In this document: piece after piece, positions 53,585 to 63,409 of the stretch | Layout: each line of letters opens with the position of its first letter | How positions within the stretch are numbered: the first letter of the stretch is position 1 | NCBI GenBank assembly: GCA_014240275.1 | Contig: JAAZXH010000016.1 | Location: forward strand, 41,476-105,475 | Reading direction: 5' to 3' | Length of the DNA stretch: 64,000 bases | Origin: Candidatus Peregrinibacteria bacterium | GTDB taxonomy: Bacteria > Patescibacteriota > Gracilibacteria > UBA1369 > GCA-2718715 | The notes under the pieces: generated by a model | Told to the model about the DNA's origin: nothing | Seen by the model: the letters and a program-made list of their open reading frames with translations, nothing else | The model's database searches: none | Made by a program: the position numbers and the translations under genes

Positions 53585-53615
53585 AAGGCTGCAAGTAATA
53601 CTGCAGTCTTTTTTT
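53585..53615 (+). terminator. intrinsic terminator after SLH paralogue 1
   Basis: aaggctgca...tgcagtcttttttt. Confidence 0.7.
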
Positions 53616-53642
53616 GACAAGAACAAAAATAGAAAGTAAAAT
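53614..53642 (+). promoter_or_regulatory. promoter of second SLH gene
   Basis: TTGACA-17-TAAAAT, immediately after the T-tract of the preceding terminator. Confidence 0.8.
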
Positions 53643-53669
53643 AACAATATATTCTTAATTAAGAAAAAC

Positions 53670-55646
53670 ATGCAGCAAATTTTCAAAAAAGCTCTAGTCA
53701 CATGCCTCCTTCCATTACAAGTCATGGCTGCAACACCTGAAGTATCAGAAAATACAACAAGCCAAAACATTCCGGAAGACAACATTATATCATCAGAAAC
53801 TTTTATAACAACCAATTACTCTAAACTCCTGGAAAACAATCAATTATTAAATGAATTAAAAGATCAAAGCTTACATCAGCGTCTGCAAAAAGCAAGACTT
53901 TTAAACACCGTATATCTATTAAATAGTTGTGCAAAAAATTTCTGTGTTCAATTAACTGATTTTGAAAATATAGATCTAGGGGATGAAATTTTAGCAAAGT
54001 TGCAAAAAAACTACACGATAGTAGAAGAAGAATTTGAACAATACACATACTACAAAATTAAAGGCTTTAATTTTGTATTTATTAAAGATAATGAAAATGA
54101 AAGCTACTTAATTTCTAATTACGGAGACTCTAATTATCTTAAAGACTCCTTATTCACTATGAAAGACCTAAAACAACGAATAGGTCAGCAAGCTAAACAA
54201 GCATTTATTGATACTCCAGAATTATTTTTATTTGCATCAAATCTCAATTTTAAAAATCAAAAAAATCATATTTTTAACTTGTTTACTACTGACGACAGTA
54301 TATATGGAACAATAATAACAGCAGCAGAGGAAGAAAAAGCAGTTTATAATAAAAAAATTGATGATGATGTTATCTTAAGCCATAAAAACTTAGATCTATC
54401 CCCTATTGCTAATAGCAATTATATACAAGAATTTGATCCTCCAATTCTAAAAGAAATCATACAAGAGTTAGAAAGTGGAGAAATAGTAGGGCAAACAAAT
54501 TTTCAATTAGTTGATTTAACGTTAAAAAATCTAACAAAAAACTTACAAGACTACTTCCAATCACTCAAGGGTCAAGAAACAGGCTTTTACTCTCTAAAAG
54601 ATAACGTTGAGTTCTCAGGCAAAAGTGTAGAAGCTCTAATTGGTACCACCGGTTATGTAGGTGAAAATTTAAGAGAAACTATTCAAAATTACAAAAATTT
54701 AGAAGAAACCAAAAACCGTCACGAATTTAAACAAATCACAGGTCACCTATACTTAAACCAAGGTGTTCTTAGAAGAGATCCAAAATATCAAGACCGAAGA
54801 GATATTGAATTAATTGCATATGAAGCTCAGCCAACCACACCAGATGGTAAAGCCTCACTAATAACCTTCTATCTAAACGGAGAATACAAAGAGCTAGTTA
54901 AAGCAGTACTTGATTTATCAGCTCCAACACATACCGCATCTAAAGACATTAAAATTCAACAAGAATTTACAGATATAGCCTCAGACCAATGGTTCTATAA
55001 ACAAGCTCTGGCCTACCAAAATTCAAGTGCATCACTTTTTAAAAGCCAACAATGTGAAAATAGACTCAAACAACGGCAAGAACTATTAAATGCACGAAGT
55101 AATCGTAATACAACAACAACTATAAAATTTGAGTGTACAAACACATCAGAACTAGAAGCTGAAAAAAACATCACTCGTGCAGAGTTTGCAACATTAATAT
55201 TAGAAAATATTTCAGATAGTGCAAAAATAGTTCTAGTAGAACAAAACCAAGACAATGATACTATTTCAAAGTTTAACGACCTTAAAGAAGATCATCCATA
55301 TTATCAACAAATGCAAGACGCCTTAACAATGGGAATCCTCAAAGGCGACAGCAACGGGCTAACCATACGACCAAATGCAGGACTAAATAGAGCTGAAGCA
55401 ATCACAATGCTTCAAAGAACCTTTCCAATTCTAAGTCAAACAAACTATCAAGAAAAAACAACTCAGTTTGAAGATGTATCCGAAGATGCTTGGTACTTAG
55501 AAACTCTTTCAGAAGCAGTATACGAAGAAATTATTAAAGGAACTTCAGAAACTACTTTCTCTCCAGAACAAAAACTCAATCGAATTGAAGCTATTATTAT
55601 GATTCAACGTCTACTCGAAAAAGACTTTCTAATAGAAACCTTCTAA
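53670..55646 (+). CDS. SLH-domain secreted protein (paralogue 2)
   Basis: Signal peptide QQIFKKALVTCLLPLQVMAA; C-terminal SLH region nearly identical in pattern to paralogue 1. Confidence 0.88.
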   Translation: MQQIFKKALVTCLLPLQVMAATPEVSENTTSQNIPEDNIISSETFITTNYSKLLENNQLLNELKDQSLHQRLQKARLLNTVYLLNSCAKNFCVQLTDFENIDLGDEILAKLQKNYTIVEEEFEQYTYYKIKGFNFVFIKDNENESYLISNYGDSNYLKDSLFTMKDLKQRIGQQAKQAFIDTPELFLFASNLNFKNQKNHIFNLFTTDDSIYGTIITAAEEEKAVYNKKIDDDVILSHKNLDLSPIANSNYIQEFDPPILKEIIQELESGEIVGQTNFQLVDLTLKNLTKNLQDYFQSLKGQETGFYSLKDNVEFSGKSVEALIGTTGYVGENLRETIQNYKNLEETKNRHEFKQITGHLYLNQGVLRRDPKYQDRRDIELIAYEAQPTTPDGKASLITFYLNGEYKELVKAVLDLSAPTHTASKDIKIQQEFTDIASDQWFYKQALAYQNSSASLFKSQQCENRLKQRQELLNARSNRNTTTTIKFECTNTSELEAEKNITRAEFATLILENISDSAKIVLVEQNQDNDTISKFNDLKEDHPYYQQMQDALTMGILKGDSNGLTIRPNAGLNRAEAITMLQRTFPILSQTNYQEKTTQFEDVSEDAWYLETLSEAVYEEIIKGTSETTFSPEQKLNRIEAIIMIQRLLEKDFLIETF

Positions 55647-55651
55647 AAAAC

Positions 55652-55680
55652 TTGACTTTAGCAAAAAAAACAACTATAAA
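55652..55680 (+). promoter_or_regulatory. S10 operon promoter
   Basis: TTGACT-17-TATAAA. Confidence 0.75.
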
Positions 55681-55711
55681 GTATAGGCTTTATGGTTGTT
55701 TTTAACTATAA
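55669..55711 (+). terminator. terminator of SLH paralogue 2, overlapping the S10 promoter -10
   Basis: acaactataaag-tatagg-ctttatggttgttttt hairpin. Confidence 0.7.
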
Positions 55712-55717
55712 GGTTTG

Positions 55718-55806
55718 AGACCAAACGGTCTTAAACAACTCGGAGTTTTAGAATAATCATCAGATTAATCATATGATAAACCGAGTTGTACACTCGGTTT
55801 ATTTTT
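55718..55806 (+). promoter_or_regulatory. structured S10-operon leader with attenuator-like alternative hairpins
   Basis: A acaactcgg (55735-55743), B ccgagttgt (55781-55789), C actcggttt (55792-55800) followed by attttt; A:B and B:C are mutually exclusive. Confidence 0.6.
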
Positions 55807-55823
55807 ATAATTTAACTTGTCCT

Positions 55824-56171
55824 ATGGCAGCGAAACAAAAATTAAGGATCAAGATCAAAGCCTTTGATCACACTATCCTAAACAAAGTTGCAGAACAAAT
55901 TCTACAAACTGCAATCGACTCTGGTGCAATGGTAGCAGGACCTATTCCCCTACCAACAAAAATTCAAAAGTTCACAGTACTACGTTCAACATTCGTGAAC
56001 AAAAAAGCACGTGATCAGTTCGAAATCAGAACACACGTTCGTCTAATCGACATCACTGAATCTACTCCAAGCACAATTGAACAGTTGACAAACCTACAAG
56101 TTCCAGCTGGTGTAGATATCGAAATCAAAATGATTAGCAGCGAAAAAGCTGTAAAAAAAGCTAAAAAGTAA
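55824..56171 (+). CDS. rpsJ: 30S ribosomal protein S10
   Basis: [24 protein letters not shown]...[17 protein letters not shown]; start moved to ATG 55824. Confidence 0.97.
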   Translation: MAAKQKLRIKIKAFDHTILNKVAEQILQTAIDSGAMVAGPIPLPTKIQKFTVLRSTFVNKKARDQFEIRTHVRLIDITESTPSTIEQLTNLQVPAGVDIEIKMISSEKAVKKAKK

Positions 56172-56180
56172 ATTTTTGCA

Positions 56181-56209
56181 TTGACAAGGACTAAAAAAAC
56201 ATTTAAAGT
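56181..56209 (+). promoter_or_regulatory. possible internal promoter between rpsJ and rplC
   Basis: TTGACA-17-TAAAGT. Confidence 0.5.
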
Positions 56210-56260
56210 CTGAACGCAAACATATATTTACGTTTCAATATAACCTCTAAATAATTTATT

Positions 56261-56836
56261 ATGGCAGGAATCGTAGCCACTAAAGTTGGCATGACACAAA
56301 TCATCGATGAAAACGGATCAATGATCCCAGTAACAGTTTTAAAAGCTGAAGCTAATGTGATTCGTTCGATCAAAACCGAAGACAAACATGGCTATAACGC
56401 TATTGTTATCGGTTACAAAAGGAATAGTCGTAAAAAAGCTAATCCGTTTTACAAAACCAAAGAATTTAGAATCTCAAACGATTCAGAATTCAAAGCTGGT
56501 GAGGAAGTAACAACTCAAATCCTTGAAGGAATTGAAACTGTTAAACTTACTTCAACCTCAAAAGGTAAAGGTTTTGCTGGTGTAATTAAACGGCACAACT
56601 TTTCTCGAGGTCCAGAAACTCACGGTTCACATCATCACAGAGCTCCAGGTTCAATTGGTGGATGTGCAGCCCCAGGTAGAGTGTTACGTGGTAAAAAAAT
56701 GGCCGGTCATATGGGTAACCAAAAGGTTACAGTTAGACAAGCCAAAGTTGTTTATTTAAACCACGAACAAAATCTTATCGGTATCAAAGGATCAGTTCCA
56801 GGTGCCAAAAACAATATAGTCGAATTAGCCATTTAG
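56261..56836 (+). CDS. rplC: 50S ribosomal protein L3
   Basis: GIVATKVGMTQI, TSKGKGFAGVIKRHNFSRGPETHGSHHHRAPGSIG. Confidence 0.99.
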   Translation: MAGIVATKVGMTQIIDENGSMIPVTVLKAEANVIRSIKTEDKHGYNAIVIGYKRNSRKKANPFYKTKEFRISNDSEFKAGEEVTTQILEGIETVKLTSTSKGKGFAGVIKRHNFSRGPETHGSHHHRAPGSIGGCAAPGRVLRGKKMAGHMGNQKVTVRQAKVVYLNHEQNLIGIKGSVPGAKNNIVELAI

Positions 56837-56838
56837 TT

Positions 56839-57465
56839 ATGAAAATCAAAGTATACAATCAAAAAGGCGAAGCTTCAAAAGAAATCACTCTACCAAAAGA
56901 AATTTTTGGACACGAATTCAGTGAAGCTCTAGTACACCAAGCCTTAATGAGACAATTATCAAACAAACGCAGTCCTATTGCACATACCCTAACTAAAGGT
57001 GAAGTTAGAGGTGGGGGTCGCAAACCATTCCGTCAAAAAGGAACTGGTCGTGCACGTCAAGGTTCTACAACTAACCCTATCTATCCAGGTGGTGGAGTAG
57101 CCTTCGGACCAAGAAACGACAGAAACTTCCAAAAAAACATGCCAAAGAAAATGAGAAGAAAAGCTCTATTCTGCGCACTTTCTTTGAAAGCAACCGAAAA
57201 AGCAATCTTCGGTTTAGACTCTTACAAAGACAAAGAACTAAAAACAAAGAATTTTGCAGACACTTTAGCAAAACTACCTGTTGAAAGAAATCTATTACTA
57301 GTTACTTCTGAAAAAGATGAAAACCTTAAAAGAGTTACATCAAACCTTCAAAATGTGAAAGTAATTACAGCTGGGTACTTAAACATTCACGACTTGGTGA
57401 AATACCGAAAAGTTTGTTTTGTGGGTGACAGTATTCAGAAAGCACAAGAAATATTCGCTAAATAA
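56839..57465 (+). CDS. rplD: 50S ribosomal protein L4
   Basis: GEVRGGGRKPFRQKGTGRARQGS. Confidence 0.98.
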   Translation: MKIKVYNQKGEASKEITLPKEIFGHEFSEALVHQALMRQLSNKRSPIAHTLTKGEVRGGGRKPFRQKGTGRARQGSTTNPIYPGGGVAFGPRNDRNFQKNMPKKMRRKALFCALSLKATEKAIFGLDSYKDKELKTKNFADTLAKLPVERNLLLVTSEKDENLKRVTSNLQNVKVITAGYLNIHDLVKYRKVCFVGDSIQKAQEIFAK

Positions 57466-57472
57466 TTATCCT

Positions 57473-57736
57473 ATGACTAAAATATCATTCCACACAACTG
57501 AACTTACTCAAAAACTCGCTGAAATTGGTCAATACACTTTCCTAGTACGCGGTAAACTCAATAAATCAGAGGCTAAGAAAGTCTTTGAAAAAGAGTATGG
57601 GCACAAAGTTCAATCAATCCAAGCTATGAACGTTCGCAAAAAAACTTCAAGAGGTGGTCGCTACACACGTAGACCAAATCTTAAAAAGTTTGTAGTAACA
57701 TTTGTAGGAAAAGCAAAAATAGAAATTAACGAATAG
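57473..57736 (+). CDS. rplW: 50S ribosomal protein L23
   Basis: YTFLVRGKLNKSEAKKVFEKEYGHKVQSIQAMNV; start at ATG 57473. Confidence 0.95.
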   Translation: MTKISFHTTELTQKLAEIGQYTFLVRGKLNKSEAKKVFEKEYGHKVQSIQAMNVRKKTSRGGRYTRRPNLKKFVVTFVGKAKIEINE

Positions 57737-57740
57737 AACT

Positions 57741-58574
57741 ATGGCAATAAAAAGATACAAACCAACCACTCCGAGTCTACGACACATGACTACTAATGCA
57801 TTCGCAGAAATCACTAAATCTAAACCGGAGAAAAAACTTACGACTTTCATCAAAAACAAAGCTGGTCGTAATAACCAAGGTAAACTAACCGTTCGTCACC
57901 GTGGTGGTGGTCACAAAAGAAAATATAGAATTATTGACTTTGACCAAACCGCTAAACTAAACGTACCAGGTAAAGTTTCCTCTGTTGAATATGATCCAAA
58001 TCGATCTGCCTTCATTATGTTAGTAACATACGTTGATGGTGACAAAAGATATCACCTAGCTCCAAATGAAATTGCAGTTGGACAAACCATACTTACATCA
58101 GAAAAAGGAGAAATCATAACTGGTAACCGCATGCAACTCAAGAATATTCCAGTTGGTTACCCTATTCACAATCTAGAACTTACACCTAAAAAAGGTGGGC
58201 AAATCATCAAATCTGCTGGATCTTCTGGAAAAGTAGTTTCTCTAGACGGACCTAAAGCTCAAGTGGCTCTACCATCCGGAGAAATCCGCCTAGTACCAAA
58301 ACACTGTTATGGAACTATTGGTTCAGTTTCAAATCTTGACCACAGCAAAATCGTAATCGGTAAAGCTGGACGTTCTAGATGGATGAGAAAACGACCACAA
58401 GTTCGTGGTAAAGTAATGAACCCCTGTGATCACCCGCATGGTGGTGGTGAAGGTTCTAACCCAATTGGTTTAAAACATCCAAAAACACCATGGGGATTAC
58501 CTGCTCTTGGAGTTAAAACTAGAAAGCGCAAGAAATACTCCAATGCTTGCATTGTAAAAAGACGTAAAAAATAA
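57741..58574 (+). CDS. rplB: 50S ribosomal protein L2
   Basis: GRNNQGKLTVRHRGGGHKRKYR, MNPCDHPHGGGEG. Confidence 0.99.
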   Translation: MAIKRYKPTTPSLRHMTTNAFAEITKSKPEKKLTTFIKNKAGRNNQGKLTVRHRGGGHKRKYRIIDFDQTAKLNVPGKVSSVEYDPNRSAFIMLVTYVDGDKRYHLAPNEIAVGQTILTSEKGEIITGNRMQLKNIPVGYPIHNLELTPKKGGQIIKSAGSSGKVVSLDGPKAQVALPSGEIRLVPKHCYGTIGSVSNLDHSKIVIGKAGRSRWMRKRPQVRGKVMNPCDHPHGGGEGSNPIGLKHPKTPWGLPALGVKTRKRKKYSNACIVKRRKK

Positions 58575-58584
58575 TTAATTTAAT

Positions 58585-58845
58585 ATGGCAAGAAGTTTAA
58601 AAAAAGGTTTCTATGTTTGTCCAAATCTAGCTAAAAAAGTTCAAGCTATGATTGAATCAGGCAAAAAACAAGTTATCAAAACATGGGCCCGAAGTTCTGC
58701 AATCTCTCCAGACTTTGTAGGATACACATTCGCAGTCCACAATGGAAAAGAATTCCTACCAGTACTCATATCTGAACAAATGATCGGACATAAACTTGGA
58801 GAATTCGCACCAACCAGAAAATTTGGTGGTCACCCAACTAACTAA
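58585..58845 (+). CDS. rpsS: 30S ribosomal protein S19
   Basis: [39 protein letters not shown]. Confidence 0.98.
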   Translation: MARSLKKGFYVCPNLAKKVQAMIESGKKQVIKTWARSSAISPDFVGYTFAVHNGKEFLPVLISEQMIGHKLGEFAPTRKFGGHPTN

Positions 58846-58857
58846 CAATTATAAATC

Positions 58858-59214
58858 ATGCAAGCAACACTTAAAAACGCACGTATCACGCCTAAAAAAG
58901 CTAACTTAGTAGCTTCTATGATTCGTAATGAAAATGCAGAACAAGCACTTCACACTTTAGAATTCACTCCTAAAAAGGCAGCTAGAATTCTATACAAAGT
59001 TCTTCAAAGCGCTATCAGTAACGCTGAAACAAATTTCAAACAATCTGCAAAAAATCTTTACGTTCAAGAAGTAAAAGTTTCTAAAGGAATGAGAATGAAA
59101 AGAAGTCAACCAATCTCACGTGGTCGCGCACATCCAATTCTAAAAGATGCCTCTCATATTCAAATTATTTTGGCATCAAATGTTCCAGCAACTACTACAA
59201 GTAATAAAAAATAA
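58858..59214 (+). CDS. rplV: 50S ribosomal protein L22
   Basis: ARITPKKANLVASMIR, SKGMRMKRSQPISRGRAHPILKDASHIQIIL. Confidence 0.97.
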   Translation: MQATLKNARITPKKANLVASMIRNENAEQALHTLEFTPKKAARILYKVLQSAISNAETNFKQSAKNLYVQEVKVSKGMRMKRSQPISRGRAHPILKDASHIQIILASNVPATTTSNKK

Positions 59215-59223
59215 TTAATAACT

Positions 59224-59856
59224 ATGGGAAAAAAAGTACATCCATTTGTGCACCGCTTAGGTACTACAACCACTTGGAGATCTAAATGGTTTGCCAACAA
59301 CAAGCAATACAAGCACGATCTTAGACTAGACTTAGACATCAGAGAACACCTCGATGCGCTATTCAAATTCAAAGCAGTATCAAATACTGAAGTTCAAATT
59401 TCAGGACAAACAATCATCTTGGATATTCATGCAGCTAAACCAGGTTTAATTATCGGACAACAAGGTTCTAAAATCGATAAGCTTAAAGAAGAACTAGCTG
59501 CCAAATTCAACAAAACGTTTGTAATCAACGTACACGAAATACCTAAACCAAGTATCGATGCCAAGGTTGTATGTGAAAAAATTGTTATGCAACTAGAACA
59601 TAGAATCAGTTTCAGAAGAGCTGCCAAAACAGCAATTGAACATGCAATGAACGACGGAGCTCAAGGAATCAAGATCAAAATCAGCGGTCGTCTTAACGGA
59701 GTAGATATAGCTCGTTCTGAATTTTTCATCAAAGGTCGCTTGCCACTTCAAACTATCCGTTCCAATATTGACTACTCATACCAAACAGCAGCTACTGCTT
59801 ACGGAGTACTAGGAATTAAAGTCTGGATCTACAAAGGTGACATCTTTAAAAAATAA
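59224..59856 (+). CDS. rpsC: 30S ribosomal protein S3
   Basis: MGKKVHPFVHRLG, KPGLIIGQQGSKID, GIKVWIYKGDI. Confidence 0.98.
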   Translation: MGKKVHPFVHRLGTTTTWRSKWFANNKQYKHDLRLDLDIREHLDALFKFKAVSNTEVQISGQTIILDIHAAKPGLIIGQQGSKIDKLKEELAAKFNKTFVINVHEIPKPSIDAKVVCEKIVMQLEHRISFRRAAKTAIEHAMNDGAQGIKIKISGRLNGVDIARSEFFIKGRLPLQTIRSNIDYSYQTAATAYGVLGIKVWIYKGDIFKK

Positions 59857-59909
59857 TAACTTGATTTTTCAAGAAAAACCACTATAATCTTTAAGCCGTA
59901 AATATTACA

Positions 59910-60338
59910 ATGCAAATTCCAAAAAAGACTAAATACCGAAAACCCCACCGCGGGCGCAAATCTCAAGCGCGTATCGCAAGAGAAAGAGCGACTCGCAACA
60001 ACACTCTTTCATATGGAAACTTTGGTTTACAAATCAAAGAAGGTTGCGAAATGACTAGTCGTCAAATCGAAGCTGCACGTCGTGTAATTGCAAGAGAAAC
60101 TAAACGTGATGGTAAAATTTGGATCAATGTCTTTCCTCACAAGGCTATCACTTCTAAAGGAGATGATATCCCAATGGGTAAAGGTAAGGGTACTCCAGAT
60201 TTCTTCGTAGCTAGTCTAAAAGCTGGTTCAGTTATCTTCGAAATAGCAGGGATTAAAGAAGAAATTGCAAGAGAGGCTCTAAAGCAAGCTGGCTACAAAC
60301 TACCAGTCCCATGTAAAGTAATAAGTAAACACATTTAA
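59910..60338 (+). CDS. rplP: 50S ribosomal protein L16
   Basis: MQIPKKTKYRKPHRGR, SRQIEAARRVIARETKRDGKIWINVFP. Confidence 0.98.
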   Translation: MQIPKKTKYRKPHRGRKSQARIARERATRNNTLSYGNFGLQIKEGCEMTSRQIEAARRVIARETKRDGKIWINVFPHKAITSKGDDIPMGKGKGTPDFFVASLKAGSVIFEIAGIKEEIAREALKQAGYKLPVPCKVISKHI

Positions 60339-60340
60339 TT

Positions 60341-60583
60341 ATGAGAACGCAAAAAGGAACAGTTGTATCAAATAAAATGGATAAAACCGTAGTTATAGAA
60401 GTTATCAGCTTTGAACCACACCCACTATACAAAAAAAGATACCGTAAAGTATCTAAACTTAAGGCAAGAGACGAAAAAAACGAATGTCAAATCGGCGACA
60501 CTGTAACGATCACTGAAACTCGCCCCTATTCTAAATCAGTTTACTTTAAAGTCACTTCACGCACTTTAGCTACTAACAATTAA
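60341..60583 (+). CDS. rpsQ: 30S ribosomal protein S17
   Basis: [50 protein letters not shown]. Confidence 0.97.
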   Translation: MRTQKGTVVSNKMDKTVVIEVISFEPHPLYKKRYRKVSKLKARDEKNECQIGDTVTITETRPYSKSVYFKVTSRTLATNN

Positions 60584-60585
60584 AA

Positions 60586-60954
60586 ATGATTCAAGCACAA
60601 ACAAAGTTAAAAGTAGCGGATAATTCTGGAGCCAAATTAGTACAATGTATTAAAGTACTAAAGGGTTCTAAACGCAGATATGCCAATATCGGTGATGTAA
60701 TAGTTGTTGCAGTTAAACTAGCATCTCCAACTGGTAACGTAAAACGTAAAGCTGTAGTAAGAGCTTTGGTGGTACGAACCAGAAAAGGTATTTCCCGTAA
60801 AGATGGTATTCGACTTCGGTTCGACGAAAACGCTGTAGTTATCATTGATAACAACGGTCAACCAAAAGCCAGTCGTGTATTCGGTCCAGTTGCTCGTGAG
60901 CTACGCGAGCTAGGGTACCAAAAAATTATTTCATTAGCACCTGACGTTATTTAA
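60586..60954 (+). CDS. rplN: 50S ribosomal protein L14
   Basis: [25 protein letters not shown]. Confidence 0.99.
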   Translation: MIQAQTKLKVADNSGAKLVQCIKVLKGSKRRYANIGDVIVVAVKLASPTGNVKRKAVVRALVVRTRKGISRKDGIRLRFDENAVVIIDNNGQPKASRVFGPVARELRELGYQKIISLAPDVI

Positions 60955-60955
60955 T

Positions 60956-61288
60956 ATGCAAAAAATAAAAGTAGGAGACAAAGTCTATCTTATCGCCGGG
61001 AAACTAAACGTTGCTAAATCTGAAAACAAAGCTCAAATTGCAACAGTATTAAAAGTTGACCAAGCTAAGGCTAAGGTACAAGTAGACTTGCTCACAAGAA
61101 AAAAATTCAAAAAACGCTCAATGGAAGGACCAGGTGAAATCACAGAAATTAACCCATGGATCTCCATCTCAAACGTAGCAATCATAGACCCTAAGACCAA
61201 CCAACCAACACGCGTTGGAATCAAGGTTGGTAAAGACGGATCTAAAGTAAGATTTGCTAAAAAATCAGGTACAGTACTTGATAAATAA
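60956..61288 (+). CDS. rplX: 50S ribosomal protein L24
   Basis: KIKVGDKVYLIAGKLN (KOW); ISNVAIIDPKTNQPTRVGIK. Confidence 0.95.
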   Translation: MQKIKVGDKVYLIAGKLNVAKSENKAQIATVLKVDQAKAKVQVDLLTRKKFKKRSMEGPGEITEINPWISISNVAIIDPKTNQPTRVGIKVGKDGSKVRFAKKSGTVLDK

Positions 61289-61305
61289 TAGATTAACGAT
61301 ACACA

Positions 61306-61839
61306 ATGAAAGCTTTAACACATAAAGACATCATCAAACAACTTATGGAAGAACTAGGGATCAAGAATCCTATGTCATGCCCTAGACTCCAAAAAATAGT
61401 TGTATCGGCTGGAGTTGGGAAACTAGCTCAATCAGATAAAAAGATTGTAAAAGACGTCGTAGAGAACCTTAAGCTAATTACTGGTCAAAATCCAACAATC
61501 CGTAAAGCCAGACTGTCAATCTCTAACTTCAAACTTAGAGAAGGTCAACCAGTTGGAGTGTCAGTTACCCTTAGAGGTGAACATATGTACCAATTCTTAC
61601 ACAGATTGGTAAATATCGTTTTACCACGTGTAAGAGACCTTAAACCAATTAACCCAAAAAGTTTTGATGGTAATGGGAATATATCAATCGGTTTACGAGA
61701 CCACCTAGTTTTTCCAGAAATTAATCCAGACGACATTGTAATTAGTCACGGAATGCAAATCAATTTGCAAACTAGTGCTAAAAACAACGAAGAAGGCCTA
61801 GCTCTTCTCAAACAATATAATCTTCCATTTAAAAAATAA
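61306..61839 (+). CDS. rplE: 50S ribosomal protein L5
   Basis: [39 protein letters not shown]. Confidence 0.98.
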   Translation: MKALTHKDIIKQLMEELGIKNPMSCPRLQKIVVSAGVGKLAQSDKKIVKDVVENLKLITGQNPTIRKARLSISNFKLREGQPVGVSVTLRGEHMYQFLHRLVNIVLPRVRDLKPINPKSFDGNGNISIGLRDHLVFPEINPDDIVISHGMQINLQTSAKNNEEGLALLKQYNLPFKK

Positions 61840-61841
61840 TT

Positions 61842-62066
61842 ATGGCCAGAAAAGCATCGATCGTAAAAGATCTAAGAAGAAAAACCGAAATTCTCAAGAA
61901 ACTTTCTGAAGGGAAAAAGCCAAAATTCCGAACCAGATTAGTAAATCGCTGCCACATATGTGGTCGTAGACGCGGTTATATTAGAAAGTTTGATTTGTGC
62001 AGAATTTGCCTTCGAGAAAAAGCTTCAGATGGACTGATTATGGGGATGACTAAATCATCTTGGTAA
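61842..62066 (+). CDS. rpsN: 30S ribosomal protein S14 (zinc-binding CxxC/CxxC form)
   Basis: [43 protein letters not shown]. Confidence 0.96.
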   Translation: MARKASIVKDLRRKTEILKKLSEGKKPKFRTRLVNRCHICGRRRGYIRKFDLCRICLREKASDGLIMGMTKSSW

Positions 62067-62084
62067 ACAATTAATAATACTCTT

Positions 62085-62468
62085 ATGTACACAGATACTA
62101 TTGCAGACTTGCTAACAAGAATCAGAAATGCTATTCAAGCAAGACAAGAAATAACAAAAGCTCCCTACTCTCGGTTCAAACACGATATTTGTAACTTACT
62201 TGTGAAAAAAAACTTTCTAAAAGGAGTTAAAAAAATCAAAGAAGACCACGATATGTTAGAAATTGAACTCGGTGGAGAAAGAGAATTCCGTTTAACTTTT
62301 AAAAGAGTTAGTAAATCAGGACAACGGATCTACTTCAAAGCAAAAGAATTCAAAAACATTAAAAACGGACTTGGGATCCAAGTCGTATCTACATCACAAG
62401 GTTTAATGACAGGTATGGAAGCTAAAAAACAAAACCTCGGTGGTGAAGTAATATGCGAAATATACTAA
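62085..62468 (+). CDS. rpsH: 30S ribosomal protein S8
   Basis: DTIADLLTRIRNAIQARQ, GLGIQVVSTSQGLMTGMEAKKQNLGGEVIC. Confidence 0.97.
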   Translation: MYTDTIADLLTRIRNAIQARQEITKAPYSRFKHDICNLLVKKNFLKGVKKIKEDHDMLEIELGGEREFRLTFKRVSKSGQRIYFKAKEFKNIKNGLGIQVVSTSQGLMTGMEAKKQNLGGEVICEIY

Positions 62469-62487
62469 TTATATTAATTTAGAAATC

Positions 62488-63045
62488 ATGTCACGTATAG
62501 GAAAATTACCAATCCCAGTACCAAGTAGTCTACAAGTAGAGATCAAAAATGGAATTGTAACTATCAAAAACTCAGCTGCTCAACTAAGTCAAGCTATCGA
62601 AACCGACCTAATTGCAGTAAAATTTGATACAGAAGCTAAACAAATCATCATCGAAAGAAAAGATGATAGTAAAGAAGCTAAATCATTCCATGGTTTATAC
62701 CGATCACTACTTAATAACATGGTAATCGGATTAGACAAAGGATACAAAAAAATCCTAGAAATTCATGGTGTGGGTTACAGAGTAAAAATCTCAGGCAACA
62801 AATTAGATTTAAGCCTTGGTTTCTCTCATCCAGTAATCTATGAAGTTCCGAAAGAAATCACAGTATCTAGCGAAAAAAGCAAAATTCCAAATATTATCCT
62901 CGAAAGTTACGACAAACAACTACTTGGAGAAGTAGCCGCTAAAATACGATCATTTCGAAAACCTGAACCTTACAAAGGAAAAGGAATACGCTACCACGAC
63001 GAAGTGGTTAGACGTAAAGCAGGTAAAACTGCCGCTAAAGCTTAA
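62488..63045 (+). CDS. rplF: 50S ribosomal protein L6
   Basis: MSRIGKLPIPVPS, EIHGVGYRVKISGNKLDLSLGFSHPVIYEVP. Confidence 0.98.
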   Translation: MSRIGKLPIPVPSSLQVEIKNGIVTIKNSAAQLSQAIETDLIAVKFDTEAKQIIIERKDDSKEAKSFHGLYRSLLNNMVIGLDKGYKKILEIHGVGYRVKISGNKLDLSLGFSHPVIYEVPKEITVSSEKSKIPNIILESYDKQLLGEVAAKIRSFRKPEPYKGKGIRYHDEVVRRKAGKTAAKA

Positions 63046-63057
63046 TAAAAATTGATT

Positions 63058-63399
63058 ATGACTAACAATATAGCACGCAAAAAACGTCATCGCAGAATTC
63101 GTTCCAAGGTAGTTGGTACTAGTCAAAGACCAAGATTAAATGTCTTTAGATCAAACCAATTCATCTACGCACAAATCATTGATGACGCAACCGGAAAAAC
63201 TATTTGCCAAGCATCAGACATGAAAAACAAAGGCAAAAAAACCAAACTCGAATCTTCGAAAGAAGTAGGAGTAGCAATCGCAGCAGCCGCAATGAAACTT
63301 AAAATCGATACTGTAGTCTTCGACCGTGGAGGATATAAGTATCATGGTATAGTAAAAGCACTTGCTGAAGGAGCAAAAGAAAACGGACTAAAATTTTAA
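63058..63399 (+). CDS. rplR: 50S ribosomal protein L18
   Basis: [35 protein letters not shown]; start ATG 63058 preferred over TTG 63052. Confidence 0.97.
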   Translation: MTNNIARKKRHRRIRSKVVGTSQRPRLNVFRSNQFIYAQIIDDATGKTICQASDMKNKGKKTKLESSKEVGVAIAAAAMKLKIDTVVFDRGGYKYHGIVKALAEGAKENGLKF

Positions 63400-63409
63400 A
63401 TTTTAAGAA

